Below, in pieces: positions 36,901 to 46,179 of a stretch of 64,000 nt of DNA. The notes beneath the pieces are model-generated. The model did no database searches. It was not told the origin of the DNA and saw only the letters and a list, made by a program, of their open reading frames with translations. A program made the position numbers and the translations under genes. This stretch comes from CAWINY01 sp963837635 (GTDB taxonomy: Bacteria > Acidobacteriota > Terriglobia > Terriglobales > Acidobacteriaceae): positions 124,001 to 188,000 of the forward strand of contig CAWINY010000007.1 in NCBI GenBank assembly GCA_963837635.1. The letters are read 5' to 3'. How positions within the stretch are numbered: the stretch's first letter is position 1; each line of letters opens with the position of its first letter.

Positions 36901-39900
36901 ACCATCACCAGTGGCGGGATGGCTACAGGGGTTAGCATTGGTTCCGCGGTCGTCACTGCAACGCTGGCTGGTATCAGCGGCACAGCCACGCTGATGGTCA
37001 CCCCTGCTCCCCTTCCTCCCTTTTCCCACAGCCTGTTTAGCAACGTAGCGGTTCCGCCAGCGACCAACGTCGACGCCGGCGTTCCGATTGAGCTGGGGAT
37101 GAAGTTTACGGCCGATCGGGACGGCGCCATCACCGGCCTCCGTTTCTATAAGGCAGCCGGGAACAGCGGTCCCCACGTGGGGCATTTGTGGAGCAGTACG
37201 GGGCAACTGCTGGCATCCGCGACGTTCGCCAACGAGACGGACTCCGGCTGGCAGCAGGTGAACCTGACCACTCCGGTGGCGATCACGGCGAACACGGTGT
37301 ACGTGGTCTCCTATTACACACCGGCGAACTACAGCGTTACCTTCGACTATTTCAATGTGGCGGTAGACTATCCTCCCTTACATGCGGTGGTGAACGGCGC
37401 CAGCAACGGCGATGGAGTGTACGCATACGGGATGGGCAACGTTTATCCGACCGGTAGCGGCCTCGGGGCCAACTACTGGGTGGATGTGGCGTTTATCTCC
37501 AGTTCGGACACGGCACCTCTAGTCTCGCTGGCGGTCACTCCAGCGAGCCCATCGATAGAAGCCGGAGCGACGCAGCAGTTTCAGGCGATTGGAACGTCAT
37601 TGGATAACGGCACTGCCGACCTAACCAGCCGGGTCAGTTGGTCTTCGGACAGCCCGTCCGTAGCAATGATTTCGAGCGTCGGGTTGGCTACCGGGGGAAA
37701 CGTAGGCACTTCACTTATCACCGCCACGCTGGATGGCCTCAGCGGCACCGCTGCCCTGACTGTGACAAGCAGTCCACTGGATCCTGACTACAGTCTGTTT
37801 AGCAACTCCGCGGTACCAACAGTGCCCAATGTCAACGCCGGCGTGTCGATTGAGCTGGGGATGAAGTTTACGGCTGATCGGGACGGCACCATCACTGCCC
37901 TCCGTTTCTACAAGGGCAGTGGAAACAGCGGTCCCCACGTGGGGAATTTGTGGAGCAGAACGGGACAACTGTTGGCAACGGCGACATTCACCAACGAGAC
38001 GTACTCAGGCTGGCAGCAGGTAAACCTGTCGACTCCGGTGCCGATCACCGCAAACACGGTGTACGTGGTTTCCTATCACACGCCCAAGGGCTACAGCGCG
38101 AGCTACGGCTATTTCAATGCAGCAGTGGATAATCCGCCCTTACATGCGGTGGTAAACAGCGCCAGCAGCGGTAATGGCGTGTACGCATATGGGAGCAACA
38201 GCGTTTTCCCCACGAACAGCGGCTCCGGGACCAACTTCTGGGTGGACGTGGTGTTTGCAACCACTACGGGTACGTCGCCCTTGGTGTCGTTGGCGATCAC
38301 ACCGGTAAGCCCGTCGATAGGAATAGGATCGACGCAGCAGTTTCAGGCGATCGGGACCTTTGCGGACAACAGCACCGCCGACCTGACCAGTCACGCCGTT
38401 TGGTTTTCGGCCAGCCCGGCCGTCGCAACCATCACCGGGGGCGGGTTAGCTACGGGAGTAATCGCAGGCACTTCGCTCATCACGGCGACGCTGAATGCCA
38501 TCAGCGGTGCAGCCACGCTGACCATTACTCCCCCACCCCCACCTTCCTCTTCGTCCACTCTCTTTAGCAGCTCGGCAGTACCGGATGTGGCATACGTAAG
38601 CTCCAGCAAGCCGATTGAGCTGGGGATGAAGTTTACGGCCGATCGGGATGGCTCCATCACCGCCCTCCGCTTCTACAAGGGAGCGGGCAATAGCGGTCCG
38701 CACGCAGGGAATTTGTGGAACAGCACGGGGAAACTGCTGGCAACGGCCACGTTCACCAACGAGACGGACTCCGGCTGGCAGCAGGTGAACCTGGCGACAC
38801 CGGTGGCGATCACGGCGAACACGACGTACGTGGTCTCCTATCACACGCCCGCAGGCTACAGCACCAGCTACGGCTATTTCAATGCGGCGGTTGACAATGC
38901 TCCGTTACATGCGCCGGCGAGCAGCGCCAGCAACGGCAATGGGTTGTACGCATACGGTGCAAACAGTGTTTTCCCTACCGGCAACGGCTTCGGGGCCAAC
39001 TACTGGGTGGACGTGGTATTTACGCCCGCCGGCACAAATACGGGGTCTTTGGTGTCGCTGGCGGTCACACCGGCAAACCCATCGATAGGAGTCGGCTCGA
39101 CACAACAGTTTCGGGCGATGGGAACCTTTACCGACAACAGCACCGCGGACCTGACCAGCCAGGTCAGCTGGAATTCGGGAAGCCCCTCAGTCGCCACCAT
39201 CACCAGCGGCGGTTTGGCTACGGGTGCGACGGTGGGTTCTTCGATCATCACCGCGGCGCTGAATGGCATTAGCAGTACGGCCACGCTGACAGTCGCGCAC
39301 GCGTCTTTGGTTTCGCTGGCGGTTTCACCGGCGAGCCCGTCGATTGCAGCGGGATCGACCCAACAGTTTCAGGCAACCGGGACCTTTGCGGACAATAGCA
39401 GCACAGACCTGACCAGCCAGGTCAGCTGGAATTCGGGAAGCCCCTCAGTCGCTACCATCACCAGCGGCGGTTTGGCTACGGGTGCGACGGTGGGTTCTTC
39501 GATCATTACCGCGGCGCTGAATGGCATTAGCAGTACGGCCACGCTGACAGTCGCGCACGCGTCTTTGGTGTCGCTGGCGGTCACGCCGGCAACCCCCTCG
39601 ATAGCAACGGGATCGACACAACAGTTTCAGGCGACGGGGACCTTTTCGGACAATAGCAGCACAGACCTGACCAGCCAGGTCAGCTGGGCTTCGGGAAGTC
39701 CCTTAGTCGCCACCCTCACCAGCGGCGGTTTGGCTACGGGTGCGACGGCGGGTTCTTCGATCATCACCGCGGCGCTGAATGGCATCAACGGCACGGCCAC
39801 GCTGACGGTGACAGGCCCGTCTTTGGTTTCGCTGGCGGTCACGCCGGCAAGCCCGTCGATCGTAACGGGATCCACACAACAGTTTCAGGCGATCGGGACC

Positions 39901-42900
39901 TTTGCGGACAACAGCACCAAAGACCTGACCAGCCAGGTCAGCTGGGCTTCGGGAAGTCCCTCAGTCGCCACCCTCACCAGCGGCGGTTTGGCTACGGGAG
40001 CAACGGTGGGTTCTTCGGTCATCACCGCGGCGCTGAATGGCGTCAGCGGCACGGCCACGCTGACGGTAACGAGCCCGCCGCCTTCTTACTATTCTTTCAC
40101 CCTATTTAATAGTTCGGCAGTGCCGGATGTGCCATACGTCAACGCTGGCGTGTCAATTGAGCTAGGGATGAAATTCACTGCCGACCGGAACGGCGCGATC
40201 AGCGCCCTCCGTTTCTACAAAGGCGCGGGCAACAGCGGTCCGCACGTAGGGAATTTGTGGAGCAGCACGGGACAACTGCTGGCAACGGCGACGTTCACCA
40301 ACGAGACGAACTCCGGCTGGCAGCAGGTGAACTTGGCAACTCCGGTGGCGATCACGGCGAACACGGTGTACGTGGTCTCGTATCACACGCCCAAGGGCTA
40401 CAGCGCTAGCTTCAGCTATTTCAATACGGCGGTTGACAATGCTCCGTTACATGCGCTGCTGAGTAGCGCCAGCAACGGCAACGGGGTGTACGCATACGGT
40501 TCACGCAGTGTTTTCCCTACCGGTAACGGCCTCGGAACCAACTACTGGCTGGACGTGGTATTTACGAATCAGGCGGGGGTGCCAACGAGCATTGCGGCCA
40601 CGGCAGGCTCGGGGCAAAGTATCGGGAGCGACTTACCATTTCCAATTGCATTGCAGGCGACGGTGAAAGATGCGGGCGGCGTTCCGGTGAACGGGGCGGT
40701 GGTGACATTCACAGCGCCGTCTGGGAGCGGGGCCAGCGGCACATTCGCGGGTGGGGGAACAACGACGACCGCAAGCACGAATGCACAAGGGATAGCGAGC
40801 GCGGCCTTCACGGCGAATAGCACGATTGGAACGTACACCGTAACCGCCAGTGTGGCAGGCCTGACCGCCCGCTTCTCCTTGGCGAACCAGTTAGGGCAGC
40901 CGACGACCATCGTACCCACCGCGGGCATGGGGCAAACCGTTGTGGTCAGTACCGCCTTTGCCCCGCTGCAGGTGGTGGTGAAGGATGCGGGCGCTAATCT
41001 GGTGAGCGGGTCGCCGGTCACCTTCACTGCGCAGGCTGCGGACAACGGAGCCAGCGGCACCTTTACCGGTGGAGGGAACACCGCGACGGTGAACACGAAC
41101 GCGCAAGGGATAGCAACCGCGCCGACCTTCACCGCCAACGCCACCAAGGGCGAGTACACAGTTACGGCCTCGGCGGGGAACGCGACAGCGAATTTCTCCC
41201 TGGCCAACATCGGACCACCAACCGTGACCCCCACGGCAGGCTCGGGGCAAAGTACCTCAGTCGGCACTAGTTTTGCTACCGCTTTGCAGGTGACGGCGAC
41301 CGATGACCTCAGTAATCTGATGAGTGGGGCGACCGTAACCTTCACAGCGACGTCCGTGAACGGAGCCAGCGGCACCTTTGCGGGCGGCGGGAATACGGCA
41401 ACGGCCATAACGAATGCGCAGGGTGTAGCCACCGCCCCCGTCTTCACGGCCAATGGTAACGGAGGACAGTACACGGTGACGGCAAGTGTTCCCGGTGTAA
41501 TCGTGTCAGCCATCTTCACGCTGACCAATTTGGTGCCCGTGATCGGAATGAGTCCAGCCAGTGTGTCCTTTGCGGACCAAATGTTAGGTTACGGCGGAAG
41601 CGCTCCCACGGCGGTTGTCATCAACAACACGGGCGCAGGCAATCTCCTGATCTCCAATCTGACGATCACCGGACAGAATCCGGCGGACTTTTCCTTTACG
41701 TCAGGGACGCTGCCGATCACGGTGAATCCGAACAGCAGCACGACGGTGAACGTAACTTTCACGCCACAGATGACCGGTGGACGCGCGGCTGCGTTGACGA
41801 TCAGCGACAACGCCAGCGGCAGTCCTCACTTGGTACCTCTATCCGGCAATGGCACTGGGGCAATTCTCGCCATCAGTCCTGCGAGCGTGAACTTTGGTAA
41901 CCAAAATGTCAACAGCGCCAGCGCGCCCTTGCCTGTCACCATCAGCAACGGCAGTCTTGCCAACGCAAACTTGGTCATCTCGAGCCTGCAAATCACCGGT
42001 CCCAATGCTGCCGAATTCGCGTTGTCGGCGGGGACGTTGCCGATCACGGTTGCTCCTAACAGCAGCACAACCCTGAACCTGACGTTTACACCAACTACCT
42101 CGGGCATCCGTTCAGCTAGTTTGGTGATGAACGACAACGATAAGCTCTACCAGGGCGGCAGTCCGCACACGATACCTCTGACGGGCAATGGAATCGCGCC
42201 CGGTATCAGTGTGCCGGCCAGCATCATCTTCCCCTCGCAAATAATTTACACGACTAGCCCGGCGAGGAACGTCAGCGTTACCAACACCGGTACGGGCAAC
42301 TTGGTGATCTATGCCGTGGCGATCACGGGCGCGAATGCGTCAGAGTTTGCCTACAACGGCGCCCAACAGTTTACGATCAGCCCCACCGGTTCCAACTCAC
42401 TGCCAGTCACCTTCACGCCGACAGGCAGCGGCTTGCGGTCGGCTACCTTGACCATCTCGGACAACGTCAACGGCGGCACCCAGCAAAATCCGCACATTGA
42501 TAATGTAGCGCTATCCGGTACTGGCCTGTCACAAATCAATTTTGTCGTGCCGCCAGTCAGTGTGGGCGCGAATTTGGAAGTCCCGGTGACGGTCGGACTG
42601 AATGCTCCGGCAGCTTCGAACTTGCCGGTCACAATCACCAGTCCTGATAGCAGCAAGGTGCTGCTCTCGTTGGATCCAACGCTTGCGGGAACCGACAACG
42701 GAGGGACGAGCAGCGTTCCGATTACCATTCTCCAGGGTACGCTCGGAAACCCGTTTGCCAGGGTCTACGTGCAGTCGCTGGATGTGCCGACCGGGGCGAC
42801 GCCGGATACCATCCAGTTGACGGTCACCGCCCCGGGCTATGCGCCGCTGCCGGTTACGGTAACCTTGACGCCTTCGGTGCTGGTACTGAACGGCGGGAAT

Positions 42901-44556
42901 GGATATGGACAGAACTTCTCCACCCAGACCCTGAGCGTCCCGCTAACGCTAACCGCATACGGTTTGGATTCCAGCTCGAATATTGCCGGCAGCCCGCAAA
43001 TGATTCGTGGCGGGCTGAGCCTGAGTGTCAACGTGAGCAGTGCGGACACGACGATTGGCACCATCTCGGGCAACCCGGCCACTTTGGCCGGCGGCACTTC
43101 CAGTGTGAGCAGTCTCTCCTTCCAACCGGTGGCTGTGGGAAATACGCTGTTGACGGTGACGCAGCCCAGCGGGTTCAGTACCCAGGCCAGCGGCGGACAC
43201 TTGACGGCAACCGTAGGACAGCCGCAAATCCTGCTCACTCCGACGACGGTGGGCTACCAGTTGCAGGTACCAGGCCAGGGGCAACTGTCCGATCCAGCGC
43301 CGACGGGCGGGCTTGAGGTAACCATTAAGAGCGACACCCCTGGGACGGTGCTGTTATCTACCAATGCGACGGCGGCCGGTTCGAATAGCATTATTCTGAC
43401 GGTTCCGGAAGGAACCACGGCCTTGCCTGCGTTCTATGTGCAAGGGGTGGCGATCGGTTCGGGCCAGTTGGAGGCCAGCGCGTCGAACTATGGCTTTAAC
43501 CAAGTACAGAACAATGGCGTGGTGACGGTCCAGCATTCCACTTTCTTGCTGGCCGGTCCCAGCGGGGTGCCCGGGCAGGCGTTCTCGACCACGGCCTACT
43601 CGACTACGCTCGACACGCCGTTGCTGCTGACCGCCTGGCAATTGAATCCCATGCAACAGGAACAAATTGCCGGAGGAGTAACGGTGCCCGTCTCAGTCAC
43701 GAGTAACGACCCTACCGTCGGTACCATTCTCGGTGGCCCGGTAACCTTCCACGGCGGAGATTTCAGCAACGCAACCCTCTACTTCCATCCTCTCAAACAA
43801 GGCACCAGCGTGCTCAGTGTGGCGCCACCGGCACCCTTCACCGGAGGGCAACTTACAGCCACGGTGGGCCCGCCCCAGATCACGTTGAACATGCCGGCAG
43901 GATCAACCATTGGCGATTCACTTGAGTTGTACGCGACGGGTTCGTTGAATACCGCCGCACCCAGTGGCGGGTTGAGCATCACAATTACCAGCAGCAATCC
44001 CTTGGTGGTGTTGTCGAACAGTGCCACGCAAGCCGGCAGCAGCAGCATTCTGGTAACGGTTAACGCGGGCTACGGCTTGAACGGGATGAGGTTCCCGCAG
44101 TTTTACGTGCAGTCTCTGGCGACTTCCGGCAGCGGCAGCGCTACCCTCACGGCGTCGGCTACCGGCTGGGGTTCCGGTACGATCACGGTCACCCTCGCCC
44201 CGTCCGGCTTCGTGCTCGTGAGCCCGCTGGGAATGGGACAGGACTTCGCTACGAACCGGGTTTCAGGAAATACACAACTGACAGTCCAAGCCATGCAACT
44301 GGATGCGACGGGTGCGCCGCAGACAATCCAGGCCCTCGCCGGCGGATTGAGTGCGAGTGTTTCGGTGAGCAGCGGTGCCCTCGGGGTGGGCACAATTGTG
44401 AATAGTCCCGTAACGATCAGCGGAGGCTCGGGAAGCGGTACCGTGAGCTTCCAACCGGTTGGTTCAGGCATATGCCCGCTGACCGTATCGCCACCAGCAG
44501 GAGCAGGATATGTCACGCCCAGCAGCGGCTACACCTTAAGTGCACACGTAAAATAA
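33865..44556 (+). CDS. Giant modular surface lipoprotein 2 (PKD / Ig-like / DUF4082 / ASPM), main frame
   Basis: The main frame gives about 3,563 residues. With the 5' part at 33405 joined by removing one T, the full protein would be about 3,716 residues. In order: PKD-like modules similar to giant 1, an ASPM-like module (about 35345-35665), an invasin-type module, then four BIG2 plus DUF4082 pairs. DUF4082 copies start near 36256, 37021, 37781, 38551 and 40096 (SLFSNxAVPxxxNVxAGVxI, ELGMKFTADRDG). Four BIG2 repeats in a row precede the fifth DUF4082. Three invasin-type modules, three ASPM-like modules and the same C-terminal module as giant 1 (42540-44556) follow. DUF4082 is a beta-rich module of unknown function in cell-surface and glycan-binding proteins. 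The role is probably surface attachment. As written, this frame has no export signal of its own. Confidence 0.9.
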   Translation: MAQDPRASISIVPNSGQVGSTVTVSLQGDLTQFVQGATIADFGPGITVGAGNGLVTVNSPTSATVQVQIGAQAAPGPRQIVISTGGHRSSTTFQVLSSGSGPVANAGPQQFASVGSTVELDGSHSTYVSSNGNSCLLGFQWSFLSFPAGSLAQLSDPASMNPRFTIDQAGDYILQLSAQDGSCTQAANPANTAALAASGAGSPSTLASVVISTLGDTSPVANAGPSQWVALHSKVQLDGSQSSNADGDPLTYQWSFLSMPEGSAATLSDSTSVAPTFVADVAGKYQVQLTANDGQGNSASDTVVISTDKADVPPLADAGSNQQVPVKSTAQLDGSQSSAADPNDTLTYAWSFTFKPSTSVAQLKGADTAKPSFTVDMAGTYGMQLVVTEGGVSSTPATVMISTDSIRPVAVAGPAQALPVGSTVHLDGSGSTEAPTNYQWSLLSKPLGSSAELSDTTQVKPTFVADLPGIYVAQLIVSNGLLTSYPSTVRINATTPGFQAQPTAVVFPNQMVGGTSSSLPVSIANTGTGNLVISGLTIGGANPGDFGHTTATLPLTVLPDNTTIVNLTFTPAVIGSRTATLTINDNAGGPHTLALSGIGTVGPPASITASAGSGQSALTHTSFATPLQAMVKDAGGNPVSGVTVTFAAPATGSSGTFAGGTNTTTVTTNTQGMAMAPTFTANGIGGPFTVTVSATGVATPAVFSLGNVMPVLLSLALTPTTPTIGIGQTLQFQATGTFSDYSTANLTSQVSWSSGSSSVATITSSGIVTGGTLGAAFITAAMNGISGTAVLTVVGDPPSSYTLFGTAVPPATNVDAGVPLELGMKFTADRDGAITALRFYKGAGNSGPHQGNLWSSTGQLLATATFTNETDSGWQQVNLATPVPITANTVYVVSYHTPGGYSATYGDFNGPVDNPPLHAVVNSASSGNGVYAYGSNSDFPTNSGLGANYQLDVAFRPSTGTTPLMSLMVSPANQSIAIGSTQQLQVTGTFADNSSADLTSQVSWSSDTPSVATITSGGMATGVSIGSAVVTATLAGISGTATLMVTPAPLPPFSHSLFSNVAVPPATNVDAGVPIELGMKFTADRDGAITGLRFYKAAGNSGPHVGHLWSSTGQLLASATFANETDSGWQQVNLTTPVAITANTVYVVSYYTPANYSVTFDYFNVAVDYPPLHAVVNGASNGDGVYAYGMGNVYPTGSGLGANYWVDVAFISSSDTAPLVSLAVTPASPSIEAGATQQFQAIGTSLDNGTADLTSRVSWSSDSPSVAMISSVGLATGGNVGTSLITATLDGLSGTAALTVTSSPLDPDYSLFSNSAVPTVPNVNAGVSIELGMKFTADRDGTITALRFYKGSGNSGPHVGNLWSRTGQLLATATFTNETYSGWQQVNLSTPVPITANTVYVVSYHTPKGYSASYGYFNAAVDNPPLHAVVNSASSGNGVYAYGSNSVFPTNSGSGTNFWVDVVFATTTGTSPLVSLAITPVSPSIGIGSTQQFQAIGTFADNSTADLTSHAVWFSASPAVATITGGGLATGVIAGTSLITATLNAISGAATLTITPPPPPSSSSTLFSSSAVPDVAYVSSSKPIELGMKFTADRDGSITALRFYKGAGNSGPHAGNLWNSTGKLLATATFTNETDSGWQQVNLATPVAITANTTYVVSYHTPAGYSTSYGYFNAAVDNAPLHAPASSASNGNGLYAYGANSVFPTGNGFGANYWVDVVFTPAGTNTGSLVSLAVTPANPSIGVGSTQQFRAMGTFTDNSTADLTSQVSWNSGSPSVATITSGGLATGATVGSSIITAALNGISSTATLTVAHASLVSLAVSPASPSIAAGSTQQFQATGTFADNSSTDLTSQVSWNSGSPSVATITSGGLATGATVGSSIITAALNGISSTATLTVAHASLVSLAVTPATPSIATGSTQQFQATGTFSDNSSTDLTSQVSWASGSPLVATLTSGGLATGATAGSSIITAALNGINGTATLTVTGPSLVSLAVTPASPSIVTGSTQQFQAIGTFADNSTKDLTSQVSWASGSPSVATLTSGGLATGATVGSSVITAALNGVSGTATLTVTSPPPSYYSFTLFNSSAVPDVPYVNAGVSIELGMKFTADRNGAISALRFYKGAGNSGPHVGNLWSSTGQLLATATFTNETNSGWQQVNLATPVAITANTVYVVSYHTPKGYSASFSYFNTAVDNAPLHALLSSASNGNGVYAYGSRSVFPTGNGLGTNYWLDVVFTNQAGVPTSIAATAGSGQSIGSDLPFPIALQATVKDAGGVPVNGAVVTFTAPSGSGASGTFAGGGTTTTASTNAQGIASAAFTANSTIGTYTVTASVAGLTARFSLANQLGQPTTIVPTAGMGQTVVVSTAFAPLQVVVKDAGANLVSGSPVTFTAQAADNGASGTFTGGGNTATVNTNAQGIATAPTFTANATKGEYTVTASAGNATANFSLANIGPPTVTPTAGSGQSTSVGTSFATALQVTATDDLSNLMSGATVTFTATSVNGASGTFAGGGNTATAITNAQGVATAPVFTANGNGGQYTVTASVPGVIVSAIFTLTNLVPVIGMSPASVSFADQMLGYGGSAPTAVVINNTGAGNLLISNLTITGQNPADFSFTSGTLPITVNPNSSTTVNVTFTPQMTGGRAAALTISDNASGSPHLVPLSGNGTGAILAISPASVNFGNQNVNSASAPLPVTISNGSLANANLVISSLQITGPNAAEFALSAGTLPITVAPNSSTTLNLTFTPTTSGIRSASLVMNDNDKLYQGGSPHTIPLTGNGIAPGISVPASIIFPSQIIYTTSPARNVSVTNTGTGNLVIYAVAITGANASEFAYNGAQQFTISPTGSNSLPVTFTPTGSGLRSATLTISDNVNGGTQQNPHIDNVALSGTGLSQINFVVPPVSVGANLEVPVTVGLNAPAASNLPVTITSPDSSKVLLSLDPTLAGTDNGGTSSVPITILQGTLGNPFARVYVQSLDVPTGATPDTIQLTVTAPGYAPLPVTVTLTPSVLVLNGGNGYGQNFSTQTLSVPLTLTAYGLDSSSNIAGSPQMIRGGLSLSVNVSSADTTIGTISGNPATLAGGTSSVSSLSFQPVAVGNTLLTVTQPSGFSTQASGGHLTATVGQPQILLTPTTVGYQLQVPGQGQLSDPAPTGGLEVTIKSDTPGTVLLSTNATAAGSNSIILTVPEGTTALPAFYVQGVAIGSGQLEASASNYGFNQVQNNGVVTVQHSTFLLAGPSGVPGQAFSTTAYSTTLDTPLLLTAWQLNPMQQEQIAGGVTVPVSVTSNDPTVGTILGGPVTFHGGDFSNATLYFHPLKQGTSVLSVAPPAPFTGGQLTATVGPPQITLNMPAGSTIGDSLELYATGSLNTAAPSGGLSITITSSNPLVVLSNSATQAGSSSILVTVNAGYGLNGMRFPQFYVQSLATSGSGSATLTASATGWGSGTITVTLAPSGFVLVSPLGMGQDFATNRVSGNTQLTVQAMQLDATGAPQTIQALAGGLSASVSVSSGALGVGTIVNSPVTISGGSGSGTVSFQPVGSGICPLTVSPPAGAGYVTPSSGYTLSAHVK
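39040..40080 (+). repeat. Four BIG2-coding tandem repeats in giant gene 2
   Basis: TCTTTGGT(G/T)TCGCTGGCGGT recurs at about 39044, 39304, 39563 and 39821, spacing 257-261 bp. Each unit encodes LVSLAVTPAxPSIxxGSTQQ, FQATGTFxDNS and a Ser/Thr-rich end. Adjacent units are nearly identical in DNA. Confidence 0.8.
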
Positions 44557-44705
44557 ACCGGCCTGTATATCACCGCACGACATATGCGGAGAAAGGTGAA
44601 CTAGGCCTGTTACAATTGTGACCTCTTGCGCGCTCATAGAAATAATTACAACTAGTTGCTATTCCGAGAAGGCAACTGAACAGCGTCTCGCTGAGGACAA
44701 TCAAG

Positions 44706-45695
44706 ATGTCGTGTACCAAGTGGCTGGGCACAGCACTCGGGATTTGCTTGTTGTTTACGGCCCCCAAGGTATTGCCTGCTCAGGTCCTGGATAAGGCGGT
44801 GCTGAACAGCACCGTATGGATCTCCTACGAAGTTGCATCTCCGAGCGCGGATGCCGGCAAACTTCAGGTTCGTCCCGGAGCAGCGCCCTCACCCCAATCT
44901 GCCCAACCAGCGGTCTTCGGAGGGACAGGTTTTCTTTTTTTTGAGGGGATCGGGTACATTCGGGGCCAAGTCTATTTGGTGACCAACAAGCACATTCTTC
45001 CTCCGGAAGGGCGGCAACAAGACATCAAGATTCGGGTTGCAGTGCGGGACCGGGACGGGTCGACCCGGGTGGATGAAGTCAGCGTTCCCATCGTCGGTTC
45101 TGACGGGAAGTATCTGGAATCCGTTCACTTCCATCCCGATGCGGACACAGACGTTGCGGCAGTCAATATCGGCCTCGCGGCGTTTCGCGCCAAATTTCAG
45201 GTATTGATGGATGCTATGATGACGGGGAAATATCTGAACACTTCGATGCTGATGACCTCAGACAGAATCCGTTCCTCCAACGTAGGTATGGGATCGCCGG
45301 TCTATATCATCGGATTTCCAGATGCTCTTTTCGATCCCAGGAACGACTCGCCCGTCTTGCGGGCCGGCATCATTGCCACGGATATGCTCGAAGGGTTCAA
45401 TTTCAATCAGAATTTGCGGCGAACGATGGCATTCCCTGAGCATGTAAACGGCTTCCTGATTGATGCCAATATCTATCCTGGTTCGAGCGGCAGCTTAGTC
45501 GTTCTCGGACCAGAGTGCGCGGCCGGGAGCCGTGCCGACGCGACGAATAGCGGCTGGCATCCCTCCATTCTCGGCATCGTAGCCGGCTCGATTCCGATCC
45601 TGGATACATCGCTGCATTCTTATGACCGCATTGGGTTAGGGATTGTATATTCCGCGGATACGATCAAAGACGTCATTCAATCTTTTAGTCGGTAA
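44706..45695 (+). CDS. Secreted trypsin-like serine protease
   Basis: This 329-residue protein has a signal peptide (MSCTKWLGTALGICLLFTAP, ending at about LPAQ). The chymotrypsin-fold catalytic triad is legible: His96 in YLVTNKHIL, Asp149 in DADTDVAAVNIG and Ser261 in YPGSSGSLVVLG. GTGFLFF begins the barrel. There is no PDZ domain, so it is not a classic DegP. The spacing to giant gene 2 is 150 bp on the same strand, so co-transcription is possible. The obvious idea is cleavage or maturation of the giant surface proteins, but this is inferred from position only. The family resembles bacterial trypsin-like peptidase_2 proteins. Confidence 0.85.
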   Translation: MSCTKWLGTALGICLLFTAPKVLPAQVLDKAVLNSTVWISYEVASPSADAGKLQVRPGAAPSPQSAQPAVFGGTGFLFFEGIGYIRGQVYLVTNKHILPPEGRQQDIKIRVAVRDRDGSTRVDEVSVPIVGSDGKYLESVHFHPDADTDVAAVNIGLAAFRAKFQVLMDAMMTGKYLNTSMLMTSDRIRSSNVGMGSPVYIIGFPDALFDPRNDSPVLRAGIIATDMLEGFNFNQNLRRTMAFPEHVNGFLIDANIYPGSSGSLVVLGPECAAGSRADATNSGWHPSILGIVAGSIPILDTSLHSYDRIGLGIVYSADTIKDVIQSFSR

Positions 45696-45793
45696 CACGG
45701 TAATCGTCAGCCGGCGGTTGCCGAGGCTACTGCCGTGAAAGAGAAGCCTAGTTCAATCGGACGGCAATTCTGCGGCGGCATGCTCCCTCAAAA

Positions 45794-46052
45794 CTAGCGC
45801 TTGTAGCCAATTTTGCGCAGCAAATCGTGTCGCCAGGCGATGTCGCGTCTCCTTCAACACCTTTCGGGGAGCTGCCGTCAATCACGCCGAGAACGCCTCT
45901 TCCTTGCTCGCTCTCCGCCACGATGACTTCGACCGGATTGGCAGTCGCGCAGAATATCGAACATACCTCGGGAACTCGCCGGATCGCGTTCAGCAGGTTG
46001 ATCGTATCCGTCCGGCAAAATACACGGTTGACGTTGGCGGGATGGGGATGAG
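45794..46052 (-). pseudogene. Adenosine-specific kinase (AdSK) family gene, decayed
   Basis: Minus-strand reading gives INLLNAIRRVPEVCSIFCAT, then ANPVEVIVAESEQGRGVLGV and IDGSSPKGVEGD. This matches the AdSK family (INVLNALKNVPEVCRIYCAT, ANPVEVIVAETEQGRGILGV, VDGFxPKGVE). The family's RKIGYK end is present in another frame (DIAWRHDLLRKIGYKR, stop at 45794-45796). The start of the alignment, LPDGY, is in a third frame, so at least two frameshifts and loss of the N-terminal half have occurred. AdSK proteins bind adenosine nucleotides; this copy is dead. Confidence 0.65.
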
Positions 46053-46179
46053 AGAAGTTTTCAGGAGTGTGTCTTGGTCGCCCAGGCTATGGGCGTGAGC
46101 TGGGCGACGCGCTGGATGATCGCATCGGCTAGACCGGGCTATGTCCCATGTTTTCAGCACCGCTAAAGGGGCCCTTCAG

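Noticed and set aside
45827..46051. Plus-strand frame near 45.9 kb
   Set aside because: The minus strand carries clear adenosine-specific-kinase motifs in this interval, so the plus-strand frame is a shadow.
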